Counted from the stretch's first letter, positions 32,544-44,677 are shown. The stretch is 64,000 nt of DNA from Hanleya hanleyi (GCA_036873755.1 JAVTVY010039283.1:62001-126000), one strand, 5' to 3'. Notes: generated by a model not told the origin, from the letters alone. Program-made: numbers and translations.

Positions 32544-33812
32544 TGTCATGGTATTACAGTATAAAGTTGGACACTGAAGATATTTCTGGAATGATAGAGC
32601 TGATATAAACTTGTTTGCGTTCTATTATCTTCGTGGATATTTCTAATATGATACACCTGAGGTAAACTTGTTTACATTCTGTTGTATTCATGGAATTCTC
32701 TCGAAGTTGTGACCGACTTGTCGCAAGTAAATATTGACTATTGCAAATGGCCGAAATACGAAGAGACCCGGATAATAATGTTATACGGTCACTGCGCCAT
32801 CTACATATCTAAACAGCGCCATCTACACATCTATACGCTGTATATACTGTTATACTGGTTAATCATTGTCGAACTTTCTCGTAGCTTTAAGAGGGGGAGT
32901 GTCATGGTATTACAGTATAAAGTTGGACACTGAAGATAGTTCTGGAATGATAGAGCTGATATAAACTTGTTTGCGTTCTATTATCTTCGTGGATATTTCT
33001 AATATGATACACCTGAGGTAAACTTGTTTACATTCTGTTGTATTCATGGAATTCTCTCGAAGTTGTGACCGACTTGTCGCAAGTAAATATTGACTATTGC
33101 AAATGGCCGAAATACGAAGAGACCCGGATAATAATGTTATACGGTCACTGCGCCATCTACATATCTAAACAGCGCCATCTACACATCTATACGCTGTATA
33201 TACTGTTATACTGGTTAATCATTGTCGAACTTTCTCGTAGCTTTAAGAGGGGGAGTGTCATGGTATTACAGTATAAAGTTGGACACTGAAGATAGTTCTG
33301 GAATGATAGAGCTGATATAAACTTGTTTGCGTTCTATTATCTTCGTGGATATTTCTAATATGATACACCTGAGGTAAACTTGTTTACATTCTGTTGTATT
33401 CATGGAATTCTCTCGAAGTTGTGACCGACTTGTCGCAAGTAAATATTGACTATTGCAAATGGCCGAAATACGAAGAGACCCGGATAATAATGTTATACGG
33501 TCACTGCGCCATCTACATATCTAAACAGCGCCATCTACACATCTATACGCTGTATATACTGTTATACTGGTTAATCATTGTCGAACTTTCTCGTAGCTGT
33601 TGTAATCGTATCTGGGTTAAATCGTACGTGCATAACTGGACATTACCGTTACCGGAGATTATTGACGGAGATTATACTGACTGCTAGATTATATTCCTGT
33701 TGGATTACTCTTGTGTGTTTGACCGCTGTATTATCTACGTGATTGAACTGACGGAAACTGGACAACAGCTGAGCGTTGTGGACTGTGGAAATACAGGAAT
33801 GCGATTTCTACA
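32544..33812 (+). repeat. rearranged 3' LTR: tandem 356-bp U3 units
   Basis: Two complete 356-bp units (32544-32899, 32900-33255) and a third, longer one (33256-33812) all start TGTCATGGTATTACAG. Each of the first two ends ...CTCGTAGCTTTAAGAGGGGGAG, a new polypurine-like tract followed directly by the next TG. The third unit runs on into LTR sequence, with a ~120-bp gap relative to the 5' LTR, and stops at ATTTCTACA. The units are almost identical to each other, more so than to the 5' LTR. Confidence 0.9.
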
Positions 33813-33839
33813 AACCAGCTCAAGTAATTTGAACTTGGA

Positions 33840-34335
33840 AATATATATCAAGGTTAGTCACCTCCACTAATTTCTGGTCTATTCTAACTTAATTGCATAT
33901 GGAATATGCATTCAGAGACTTAACATATAGAATTTGATCTTTAGAAAATAGGCCAAGATCAGTGATATTCAATCAGTATATGTGGTATAAATTTGGACAA
34001 TGTAGATATAATCCTTAATGAAATATTGTACTAAATATCTGACCTGGATGAAATAGGTCAAGGTCAGTCATCTTCAGCACACCTTTGGACCATCGCCGGA
34101 TGTATACATAGTATTAATTTCGAAAGCCTAGCTGTATTTCTCCATGTTATATCATACTAAACATTATATGACCTTGAAAATAATAGGTCAAGGTCAGTCA
34201 ACTCACCAGTCAATCACCAGTTGCATTTGTAATACAAATTTGGAGACCCTAGCTTTAATCCTTCAAAATATATAGCAAATAGTAGAATTGACCTTGATGA
34301 AACAGGTCAAGGTCAGTCATTTTCAATGGTGGTAT
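33840..34335 (+). repeat. ~120-bp degenerate repeats with TCAAGGTCA words
   Basis: The phrase TGACCTTGA...AATAGGTCAAGGTCAGTCA recurs near 33850 (worn), 33945 (worn), 34055, 34185 and 34300. TCAAGGTCA is the known extended half-site of ERR/SF1 nuclear receptors, but here it appears as part of the repeat unit. Confidence 0.6.
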
Positions 34336-34459
34336 GAATTTAAAACACAGGAAGGAAGCAATCAGAGATTGCTCAATTGTATGCCCCCCCTTCCACTTTA
34401 ATCCGACAATGCCCCACCATTGTTCTGTTCTTTATTGGTTCAGCCCTACAAATCCCAAT

Positions 34460-35610
34460 TCACAAAGATTTGAAGAAAAAAGGGCCATAACTCTTGAAAA
34501 TATACGCGAAATGTGGAGAAACTTCACGCTGCACAACTACAGGGCACTGATCACATATCCTGCAAATTTCACAATTGTTCATACAATATTCAACGAGATC
34601 CAGCCCGGACAAGTTCCAATTCACAAAGATTTGAAGAAAAAAGGGCCATAACTCTTGAAAATATATGCGAAACGCGAAGAAACTGCATGCTGCACAACTA
34701 CAGGGCACTAATCACACATCCTGCAAATTTCATAATTGTTCATACAATATTCACCGAGATCCAGCCCGGACAAGTTCCAATTCACAAGGATTTGAAGAAA
34801 AAAGGGCCATAACTCTTGAAAATATATGCGAAACGCGGAGAAACTTCACGCTGCACAACTACAGGGCACTGACCACACATCCTGCAAATTTCATAATTGT
34901 CCATACAATATTGTTCATACAATATTCAACGAGATCCAGCCCGGACAAGTTCCAATTCACAAAGATTTGAAGAAAAAAGGGCCATAACTCTTGAAAATAT
35001 ATGCGAAACGCGGAGAAACTTCACGCTGCACAACTACAGGGCACTGATCACATATCCTGCAAATTTCATAATTGTTCATACAATATTCACCGAGATCCAG
35101 CCCGGACAAGTTTCAATTCACAAAGATTTGAAGAAAAAAGGGCCATAACTCTTGAAAATATATGCGAAACGCGGAGAAACTTCACACTGCACAACTACAG
35201 GGCACTGACAACATATCCTGCAAATTTCATAATTGTCCATACAATATTAACCGAGATCCAGCCCGGACAAGTCCCAATTCACGAAGAATTCAGGAACAAA
35301 GGGCCATAACTCTTGAAAATATAAGCGAAACGTGGAGAAACTTTACGCTGCACAACTGTGGGTCACTGACCACATATCATGCACATTTCATACTTGTCCA
35401 TACAATATTAACCAAGATCCAGCCCGGACAAGTCCCATTCACAGAGATTTCAGAAAAAGGGCCATAACTCTTGAAAATTATACCCGAACTCGGAAAAAAC
35501 TCCACGCTGCACAACTATGAGCCACTGGCCACATTCCATGCAAGTTTCAATCCTGTCCATCAAATATTAACCGAGATATTGCCCGGACAAGAAATTCGGA
35601 CGGACAGACG
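34460..35610 (+). repeat. ~160-bp tandem array ending in GGACGGACAGACGG and TATGCCCCCC hairpin (unit A)
   Basis: About seven units, each with GGGCCATAACTCTTGAAAAT, CTTCACGCTGCACAACTACA and GAGATCCAGCCCGGACAAGT. The last units diverge progressively toward the right. It closes with GACGGACAGACGG and the palindromic CCCCCCCTCTAGTTAGAGGGGGGG (35645-35670). This class is common in molluscs. Frames across it are not genes. Confidence 0.88.
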
Positions 35611-36063
35611 GACAGACGGACGGACAAAGCGATCGCTATATGCCCCCCCTCTAGTTAGAGGGGGGGGGGGCATGAAAATACCGGACTCTAATCCTTCTTG
35701 AGATATGTCCACAGACAGACAGACGACAAAATTTGCCCGAGGGGTAAAAACTGGGGGAACCATGGGCGTCGTCAGAATTTCTCAAGGGGGGGCCATTCCG
35801 TACTTATCAGAGAGTCTAGTACTGTGATATCCAACATAGGAAGTCCTTCGCTTCCAACGACCTGGAGAACTAGGCGGGTTGTTCCTGAAATCTGTGCCTG
35901 TAACATTGTTTGTTGTCCTCAGACCTAACCATCACGGATGACTTATTTTAATCAGTTTGGCTTTGCCTTGGGTATATGATGCTCAGGAACATTCTCCGAT
36001 TTGAGAATCATATGACAAATTGCTGTTCTTTATGCCAATCACACATTCCTGTTTATATGGTAC

Positions 36064-36585
36064 TTAAAGGTTATACAAAATGGTCTCAAAATCTGCTACT
36101 TTTTTGTGCTAAATTGTTGTAGAGGTGATTATATAGACTTGTTTTACATTTTTGTATGTTTTCAAACTGCCCAAGGTTGGAAATAGCAGCAATAATGTGC
36201 GACAATTTCATGCCCCTTTCAAAATGGCGAAAGCTGTGACCGCTTGACCTGTTACGTCACAACCTGATTACGATCTCAGTCAAATGCTTGTTGTGACGTC
36301 AAAATGTCAGCGACATCACGCTAGAACTCCCACAGTTGGGTGAATCTTTTGTAACAACGCCTGACGTCATAGACTACGACGTTTACGGCGCAATCGTAAT
36401 CAGGTTGTGACGTCATGCACCAGAGGTCATGGCTCCAATACGTTTTCTCCCACATGTGTGCTATTCGTGTCCTAAAACCCACTTCGACGACATTATTCAA
36501 GAAAAAAATACTAATTTGTTGTTTGGAACACTACTGGGTATGTTTTAATGCAAAGTAGTATACAGTCATTTGGTATAACCTTTAA
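36064..36585. mobile_element. ~520-bp MITE, TTAAAGGTTATAC ends (unit A)
   Basis: TTAAAGGTTATACAAAATG at the left is inverted at the right as CATTTGGTATAACCTTTAA. A second inner inverted pair (ACGTCACAACCTGATTACGAT near 36260 and its inverse near 36405) makes a large fold-back. TTAA may be the target duplication. There is no coding frame. Confidence 0.75.
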
Positions 36586-37229
36586 TATTCTATATATATA
36601 TAGATTTTTGTTTTTTGCACTTCACCACCCCTTCATGTGGGTCAAATCCTCATCCTTTGTCAGTTTTCTCCGATTTCGCACTTTTCCAATTAACTAGCTG
36701 TATATTTACTGGCGTCTGGACAAAGGGTGATATGTGACAATATTCAAACATTTTCTCCAAATTAGTCAGACCAATGGACTTGAACCCTCATGACATATTA
36801 TATTTTTCAATCACGTGAAAAACTGTGCATTCATTAATCTGCATGACAGGTGGTCACTTATCCAGAAATTTACCATCGATTGTGGAACACGAAACTGATT
36901 AAATTGTCAACGCCCAACGCTCAGGAAAAGTGCCACGAGGCGTGGAGTCCCATATGTAACCCGATACACAAAATTAAAGCTTGCTCTTCCGGCTGCGCCA
37001 GTCCAGAGACCCCGCGCTGGCAATTAAGTTGATGCCATGTTACACAAGAGAGGCGACACGCTAATTTTATTACGATCCCCGCCTGCAATTTAATTGTCAT
37101 TGATGTTGGGGGGCCTACATTGCATCAAGGGATAATAGTGGGATAACATGTCATCAGGCTTCAGGCCTATTTTACTTTAATCCGACAATGCCCCACCATT
37201 GTTCTGTTCTTTATTGGTTCAGCCCTACA

Positions 37230-38395
37230 AATCCCAATTCACAAAGATTTGAAGAAAAAAGGGCCATAACTCTTGAAAATATACGCGAAATGTGGAGAAA
37301 CTTCACGCTGCACAACTACAGGGCACTGATCACATATCCTGCAAATTTCATAATTGTTCATACAATATTCACCGAGATCCAGCCCGGACAAGTTCCAATT
37401 CACAAAGATTTGAAGAAAAAAGGGCCATAACTCTTGAAAATATATGCGAAACGCGGAGAAACTTCACGCTGCACAACTACAGGGCACTGATCACATATCC
37501 TGCAAATTTCATAATTGTTCATACAATATTCACCGAGATCCAGCCCGGGCAAGTTCCAATTCACAAAGATTTGAAGAAAAAAGGGCCATAACTCTTGAAA
37601 ATATATGCGAAACGCGGAGAAACTTCACGCTGCACAACTACAGGGCACTGACCACACATCCTGCAAATTTCATAATTGTCCATACAATATTGTTCATACA
37701 ATATTCAACGAGATCCAGCCCGGACAAGTTCCAATTCACAAAGATTTGAAGAAAAAAGGGCCATAACTCTTGAAAATATATGCGAAACGCGGAGAAACTT
37801 CACGCTGCACAACTACAGGGCACTGATCACATATGCTGCAAATTTCATAATTGTTCATACAATATTCACCGAGATCCAGCCCGGACAAGTTCCAATTCAC
37901 AAAGATTTGAAGAAAAAAGGGCCATAACTCTTAGAAATATATGCGAAACGCGGAGAAAATTCACGCTGCACAACTACAGGGCACTGACCACACATCCTGC
38001 AAATTTCATAATTGTCCATACAATATTAACCGAGATCCAGCCCGGACAAGTCTCAATTCACGGAGAATTCAGGAACAAAGGGCCATAACTCTTGGAAATA
38101 TAAGCGAAACGTGGAGAAATTTTACTTACGCTGCACAACTGTGGGTCATTGACCACATATCATGCACATTTCACACTTGTCCATACAATATTAACCAAGA
38201 TCCAGCCCGGACAAGTCCCATTCACAGAGATTTCAGAAAAAGGGCCATAACTCTTGAAAATTATACCGGAACTCGGAAAAACTCCACGCTGCACAACTAC
38301 GAGCCACTGGCCACATTCCATGCAAGTTTCGATCCTGTCCATCAAATATTAACCGAGATATTGCCCGGACAAGAAATTCGGACGGACAGACGGAC
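37230..38395 (+). repeat. ~160-bp tandem array (unit B)
   Basis: Counterpart of 34460-35610, with the same order of variant units and the same closing hairpin near 38415-38440. Retention of variant order shows that block duplication created it, not independent expansion. Confidence 0.88.
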
Positions 38396-38832
38396 GGACA
38401 AAGCGATCGCTATATGCCCCCCCTCTGAGGGGGGGGGGGCATAAAAATACCGGACTCTAATCCTTCTTGAGATATGTCCACAGACAGACAGACGACAAAA
38501 TTTGCCCGAGGGGTAAAAACTGGGGGAACCATGGGCGTCGTCAGAATTTCTCAAGGGGGGGCCATTCCGTACTTATCAGAGAGTCTAGTACTGTGATATC
38601 CAACATAGGAAGTCCTTCGCTTCCAACGACCTGGAGAACTAGGCGGGTTGTTCCTGAAATCTGTGCCTGTAACATTGTTTGTTGTCCTCAGACCTAACCA
38701 TCACGGATGACTTATTTTAATCAGTTTGGCTTTGCCTTGGGTATATGATGCTCAGGAACATTCTCCGATTTGAGAATCATATGACAAATTGCTGTTCTTT
38801 ATGCCAATCACACATTCCTGTTTATATGGTAC

Positions 38833-39354
38833 TTAAAGGTTATACAAAATGGTCTCAAAATCTGCTACTTTTTTGTGCTAAATTGTTGTAGAGGTGATTA
38901 TATAGACTTGTTTTACATTTTTGTATGTTTTCAAACTGCCCAAGGTTGGAAATAGCAGCAATAATGTGCGACAATTTCATGCCCCTTTCAAAATGGCGAA
39001 AGCTGTGACCGCTTGACCTGTTACGTCACAACCTGATTACGATCTCAGTCAAATGCTTGTTGTGACGTCAAAATGTCAGCGACATCACGCTAGAACTCCC
39101 ACAGTTGGGTGAATCTTTTGTAACAACGCCTGACGTCATAGACTACGACGTTTACGGCGCAATCGTAATCAGGTTGTGACGTCATGCACCAGAGGTCATG
39201 GCTCCAATACGTTTTCTCCCACATGTGTGCTATTCGTGTCCTAAAACCCACTTCGACGACATTATTCAAGAAAAAAATACTAATTTGTTGTTTGGAACAC
39301 TACTGGGTATGTTTTAATGCAAAGTAGTATACAGTCATTTGGTATAACCTTTAA
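38833..39354. mobile_element. ~520-bp MITE (unit B copy)
   Basis: Copy of 36064-36585 carried along in the tandem duplication. Confidence 0.75.
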
Positions 39355-39941
39355 TATTCTATATATATATAGATTTTTGTTTTTTGCACTTCACCACCCC
39401 TTCATGTGGGTCAAATCCTCATCCTTTGTCAGTTTTCTCCGATTTCGCACTTTTCCAATTAACTAGCTGTATATTTACTGGCGTCTGGACAAAGGGTGAT
39501 ATGTGACAATATTCAAACATTTTCTCCAAATTAGTCAGACCAATGGACTTGAACCCTCATGAAATATTATATTTTTCAATCACGTGAAAAACTGTGCATT
39601 CATTAATCTGCATGACAGGTGGTCACTTATCCAGAAATTTACCATCGATTGTGGAACACGAAACTGATTAAATTGTCAACGCCCAACGCTCAGGAAAAGT
39701 GCCACGAGGCGTGGAGTCCCATATGTAACCCGATACACAAAATTAAAGCTTGCTCTTCCGGCTGCGCCAGTCCAGAGACCCCGCGCTGGCAATTAAGTTG
39801 ATACCATGTTACACAAGAGAGGCGACACGCTAATTTTATTACGATCCCCGCCTGCAATTTAATTGTCATTGATGTTGGGGGGCCTACATTGCATCAAGGG
39901 ATAATAGTGGGATAACATGTCATCAGGCTTCAGGCCTATTT

Positions 39942-41140
39942 GTGCCCGAATCAGAGAGCTGTATCAAGCTTTTCTGTGTTTCTGTTCCAGCAATACAGTT
40001 GAAAATAAATACACTACATTGGATTGTCTAATTAACAATGGAGGATCCGCATCAACAAACAACTCAGATAAATCACTGATGAAAAAATCTAATTTATTGA
40101 GCAAACTGAAATATATATGGGTGTATTTAAAATGGTACAGTATCACTCCTATATAAGGTTAAAAAGTGAATGATGCAAGTCACAAGAAATGGACCATTGC
40201 GGATATTAATTACCAATATAGGTATATTATTTCATCCAATATTATTCAATATAAGTTAGTATTATACAGAATCAGAGCACACAAGTTCAACATAAGCCAT
40301 ATATTGCCAAAAAGCTTCTCATCTTCCGTATAATTTGCTCTCTGTTATATTATCAGACTTAACATTAAAGCACCATAATAGTTTTGAGATGGATCTGATA
40401 AAATCAACAACCCATTCCAGTAAAAAGCCAGAGATACATTAATAAGCTCTAAATCTAGGTAAGTCCATGGGACGAAGTTTGTAACTGACCTACATGGATA
40501 TTAAATAGAGGTAGGTAGATGCTTCAAACAGCAGATATGCTGACAACATCCAGTGGTCCAATGAACTTTACGTTCATTTAGAACAATGCCAGGAAATTTG
40601 CTGCTGCTGAGACCAAGTTTCATTTGGAGCACCCAAGTCATCTATTTCAAGATCCCTTGGGAGCCCTAAATGAGCAAGTTTAAGACTTCGGGACATGGAC
40701 TCGCACCTTGTTTCACAATGGATCAAAGATCACAGTAAAACCTCTAATAAGTCAATCACCCTCTTGAAAAACTTCAATCACCCCCACTTTTTTTTGGATC
40801 AAATTCCCTAAATTGGATCACTTCCAAAAATCTTAATAAATAATGAAGAAATAATGGATATTCTGCACCAGTTTGTCAAATTCCTGTTCTAATAAATTTG
40901 CTCACCCCCTTAAACCCCCCCCCCCCGCCCCGCCGCCAACATTATAGTGAGAAATTACACTTCATTTGGCCGATTTTTAGGGGATTTATCATGTGTCCAT
41001 TTTAAGTAGGCATGCCAGAACTATGGTAAACCCTCCAGGTGATTTACCATTTCACTATTTTAAGTAGGCATGCCAGAACTATCTCTCTAATAATTCAATC
41101 CCTGGAAATAGAATGTACCAGAACAGGAAGTTGAAAACCG
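39942..41140. other. intergenic, no gene recognised
   Basis: AT-rich DNA with a C-rich homopolymer tract near 40915-40935. TTTTAAGTAGGCATGCCAGAACTAT is repeated at 41000 and 41060. No gene seen. Confidence 0.4.
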
Positions 41141-41538
41141 CAGGCCTGCAAGTGTCTCACAGTGAAAATATAGGAGGAAATTTGCCAAAATGTAGGAGAA
41201 ATATAGGAATTTTCTTTATAAAATATAGGAAATAAAGTGTCAAGACAGGTCACTACTACAGTGTATGTTTCAAACTTGGTAGTTGTCTGGTGTTTAATCA
41301 AATTATATACCCCTGAATGCGGTCTTATTGGTGGTGATTGAAGAGACCTGTTCTGCTGCTTGGTTCAACAAAGACAGATTTGAATGTTTTCATATTTTTC
41401 TGAAATGAATTTCCTCATGCCTATTTCAGAGCACCGGTGAAAGTTTTCGTGAGAAAAAGTCGAAGTATTCAGTAAAAATATAGGAAAATATAGGAATGAC
41501 TCAAAATACAGGAAATATAGGAGGCACTTGCAGGCCTG
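41141..41538. mobile_element. MITE with CAGGCCTGCAAGT ends, AATATAGGA-rich, copy 1
   Basis: CAGGCCTGCAAGTGTCTC at the left and GAGGCACTTGCAGGCCTG at the right are inverted repeats. The interior is filled with AAATATAGGA words. A second copy is at 62728-63168. The CAGG ends suggest a hAT-type element, but flanking duplications are imperfect. Confidence 0.75.
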
Positions 41539-43592
41539 AAAATGGTTTACCTTATGTATATAATCCATTATTTCTTTGTTATCTAGTGATTTTTAAAGGG
41601 CAGTCAAATTCATTTGAACAGCTGATTGAAACTTGTCCCCAAAATTGAGGAGCGACTGAATTTTGATGGGTGGGGGTGTGGGGCCAAATTATTAGACAGA
41701 TTACTATGTGTATGCCAGAACTATGTATTATTTCTGACACCATCTGTCAAATTCTGCAGAGATCATTTATTTGCAAATAATTCTCCAGAACTAAAGCACC
41801 CAGAATTTTCAAAGCAGTAAAACCTTAAGCACTGTGCAATCAGAACATCACTCATATAGTGGGACATGTAGATATGAGGTTTACTATACATCGCTATATA
41901 TATATATATATTCTTTTTTTCTTTGTGGAAAAAGTCTTTTCCGAGTAGAGATACTCGAATATTACGACTAAATCGGCATAGCAGAAGATGTGATATTTGA
42001 GATCGTTACTCAGGCAGTAGCGGTATGAGGTAACTAGTCACGTTTGACATTCGGAGTTGTCAAGGAATGAGAGAAGTAAATAACGACCGGTCAAAAGTTA
42101 CACATGCAATAACTGCTACCCTAACATGCCGTTATTGTTGAAGCCCAACCCAGGGAGGTAACTATACTAGCCTAGCTCAATCCAGGGTCAACAATCGACA
42201 TCACCGCCATGTCAGATACATGGAAGGAGAAACAGCCCACTTCGGGAGAGTTTTCCCTCGCCATCTCCAACAGTAATCCTGTTCCGACAAACTGAGAGTG
42301 AGTGAACAGGATTTAATGTCACTTTCGACAATATTTTTAAGTATATCAAAGACAATAGTCTATAAGAAATGAAATACTTTAATCACTGTAAATACTTAGA
42401 AAATGGCGCAGGCCCTAATCTAACCCCTATCAGCATCTTGGCAGTGCAGTGTCATCGCCGTAAAAAAAATATATATTCTCTCCATTTTAGCTTAGCATGA
42501 CACACAGTCTAATTTAGTTGCTGGAACTATAAGACCAGTTTCAACATAATCCCAGGGAGTACCATTTTGCATCCCCCCCCCCCCCTGCCCTTTCCCAAAA
42601 AAAACACCAAACCGGGCCAATGGGGGGAACTCTCCACAGTCATTTAGTGTCCTGGGGGGGGGGGGGGGACGAGGCAAGTCCCTCAGCGTAACTAGTCCAC
42701 CTCCTCTTCCCACGGATCCTGGAGAATTCAATTGATCCCTGGATTCCATCTATTTTTATCGTGCTAGTTGTCTAATGTCGTACACTGTGCAAGCAGTAAT
42801 GCGGATGAAATCCTCGTGCAGGGATCATGGTTCGTTCGCTGGACCGTGTGCCTTGCTTATCCCCCCCTCCCCCTAGCTCATCACTCGGCTCATTCGCTGC
42901 ACGTGATTTTGCCTGCCCTTCCTAGCGCTTGCCAACCCCTGCCCTTCAATTCTGGATTAGGCTCTGTCGTATCAGAGTTTTACTGTAATTGAACCTTTTC
43001 AGATTGAGTATCAGATATAGAATCATCACAAATATTGTCAAAACCGGATTAGTATTGTAGATAGGAAGGGTCTTTTCTCGCCCTATATCGCTACCAGTGA
43101 CATCGATTGTTGGTTCTGTAATATTTCGAGCAGGGAACATCCCAAGTCACTGGTGGTTACGAACTGAATTTTGCATCTGTAGTTAACTCCCTTGATTAAA
43201 TGTATGTGGATGAGTATTATTACATGGATTAATACGATCATGACAGGAATGCAGTAAAGGAAGAAATTTATTGAGCATGGCTGCCTGGTAGATGTCATAC
43301 TTGACGACTAGATAGAAGATATGAGCACAGAACTTCTCTACTTCGCAGACCTACCGACGATGTAGTCTCAATTATAGCATAACAGGACGTCCAGAAACCG
43401 TGCGTAACACCTCTCACGACGAATCCTCTATTACCAATCAAATACAGTTTGGGGGGGGGAGGGGGGGGAGAAATTGCATAGCAGTAAATGAAAATTTGAA
43501 AAATCGTCAAAAATGCCTTTCTAGAATTAGGCTGTAGGACTCCAGGACTGTCTGGCATAAAGGCAGTGAGCTGTTTCAGCTGTCCAGAAAGC
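41539..43592. other. intergenic with SINE fragment; no gene
   Basis: Contains a SINE core at 42296-42345 and homopolymer C and G tracts near 42570-42670, with (TA)n near 41890. No recognisable gene. Confidence 0.4.
42296..42350 (+). repeat. SINE core fragment (GTGAGTGA family)
   Basis: GAGTGAGTGAACAGGATTTAATGTCACTTTCGACAATATTTTTAAGTATATC aligns with the cores at 14493, 43593 and 56067. Confidence 0.6.
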
Positions 43593-43655
43593 GAGTGAGT
43601 GAGTGAATATGATTTTATGTCGCTTTCAACAATATTTCAGTTGAATCGAGACATT
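43593..43655 (+). repeat. SINE core fragment (GTGAGTGA family)
   Basis: GAGTGAGTGAGTGAATATGATTTTATGTCGCTTTCAACAATATTTCAG; closest in this window to the canonical core. Confidence 0.65.
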
Positions 43656-43775
43656 TGGGCCCTATTTCTTTTCACACCTGGGACTCCTTCCTTTTTACAC
43701 CCAGAACCCCAAGGGTGCCCCAGTTAGTTGCCTCTTACATCAAGTTGTCTGAGAAGCAGAGGCCCTTAATTCTTT

Positions 43776-44199
43776 CCATGACCTGGGGTGTGCAGGTCAG
43801 TTCCATGACCTGGGGTGTGCATGTCAGTCACATGATCTGGGGTGCGCAGGTCAGTCCCATAACCTGGGGTGTGCAGGTCAGTCTCATAACCTGGGGTGTG
43901 CAGGTCAGTCTCATGACCTGGGGTGTGCAGGTCAGTCTCATGACCTGGGGTGTGCAGGTCAGTCTCATGACCTGGGGTGTGCAGGTCAGTCCCATAACCT
44001 GGGGTGTGCATGTCAGTCACATGACCTGGGGTGTGCAGGTCAGTCCCATAACCTGGGGTGTGCAGGTCAGTCTCATAACCTGGGGTGTGCAGGTCAGTCT
44101 CATGACCTGGGGTGTGCAGGTCAGTCTCATGACCTGGGGTATGCAGGTCAGTCTCATGACCTGGGGTGTGCAGGTCAGTCCCATAACCTGGGGTGTGCA
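43776..44199 (+). repeat. 27-bp minisatellite, about 16 copies
   Basis: The unit reads CATGACCTGGGGTGTGCAGGTCAGTCT with variants (ATAACC for ATGACC, CCC for CTC). Because 27 is a multiple of three, long frames stay open on both strands (213 codons plus, 162 minus). This explains them without coding function. Confidence 0.92.
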
Positions 44200-44652
44200 C
44201 AACGCCCCTGGTCAAGGGGCCCCCTTCAGCGATTGGTCTTTCCACCCATGCCATTTTGAATTAAGACCAGCTTTCTCCTTGGCTCACTATTCATAGGAGA
44301 CTGTTCCATATTCTTACGAAAGCCGACCTCATTCACACTTCGAAGTTCCACTGGAGTGTGAACATAGAAATTGACTTTCGTATGAAGATGAAATTTCCCT
44401 AAACAAAGTAACTGTCACAGTTAATCTGCCGGCTAACAAGGCTAATGTGGTTGTTGTTGCATCAACCAGTCATTCTCTCTCTCCTGCAGGCTCAATACTA
44501 CAGGCTATTCTAGAATAGGCTTCAACATGAGAACATCTGAGCATCCATCTTGCATTATTCAAAACATTCTCAACAGTAGAGTTTGAGCCAAAATAGTGTG
44601 TTACGTTCCAGCGTTCAAGCCTCATCATGGATAACGATTATATCTATCTTAA

Positions 44653-44677
44653 CCCTAATCGCTCAGGCCAGGTAGGG
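44653..44677. mobile_element. 25-bp piggyBac-type MITE remnant
   Basis: TTAA then CCCTAATCGCTCAGGCCAGGTAGGG then TTAA: both ends of an element like the one at 30509-30833, with almost all the interior deleted. Confidence 0.5.

Larger units (their letters stand above)
26468..33812 (+). mobile_element. Gmr1-like Ty3/gypsy retrotransposon, decayed
   Basis: 5' LTR 26468-27330, primer-binding site near 27336, then gag, protease (DTG at 28838), integrase (HHCC and DDE), reverse transcriptase (YIDD), RNase H, polypurine tract near 32534-32543 and a rearranged 3' LTR. The integrase precedes the RT, the reverse of normal Ty3/gypsy order. That order is known from the Gmr1 group, while the RT itself is clearly Ty3/gypsy in type. 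Several nonsense codons and frame changes show that it is inactive. A piggyBac-type MITE sits between integrase and RT. The 3' LTR lacks its last ~220 bases. Confidence 0.9.
34395..37172 (+). repeat. 2.77-kb tandem duplication, unit A
   Basis: Starts ACTTTAATCCGACAATGCCC and ends ...CTTCAGGCCTATTT; repeated head to tail at 37174-39941. It holds a ~160-bp tandem array (34460-35600), a GGACGGACAGACGG tail, a TATGCCCCCC hairpin, a 520-bp MITE and about 600 bases of unique sequence. No gene is recognised. Confidence 0.92.
37174..39941 (+). repeat. 2.77-kb tandem duplication, unit B
   Basis: Nearly identical to unit A. Examples of differences: CATGACATATT against CATGAAATATT (36790/39560), GATGCCATG against GATACCATG (37032/39800), and GGACAGACGG copy number near 35600/38385. 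High identity implies a recent duplication, or an assembly artefact. Confidence 0.92.

Noticed and set aside
26468..33812. Ty1/copia element, because integrase precedes RT
   Set aside because: RT and RNase H motifs and the GPY-type integrase tail are Ty3/gypsy; the order is that of the Gmr1 group.
34334..35701. Many plus-strand frames of 80-105 codons (also 37188-38444)
   Set aside because: All are translations of the ~160-bp tandem array; the peptide changes phase with each unit.
43655..44296. 213-codon and 162-codon frames
   Set aside because: Explained by the 27-bp minisatellite, whose unit length is a multiple of three.
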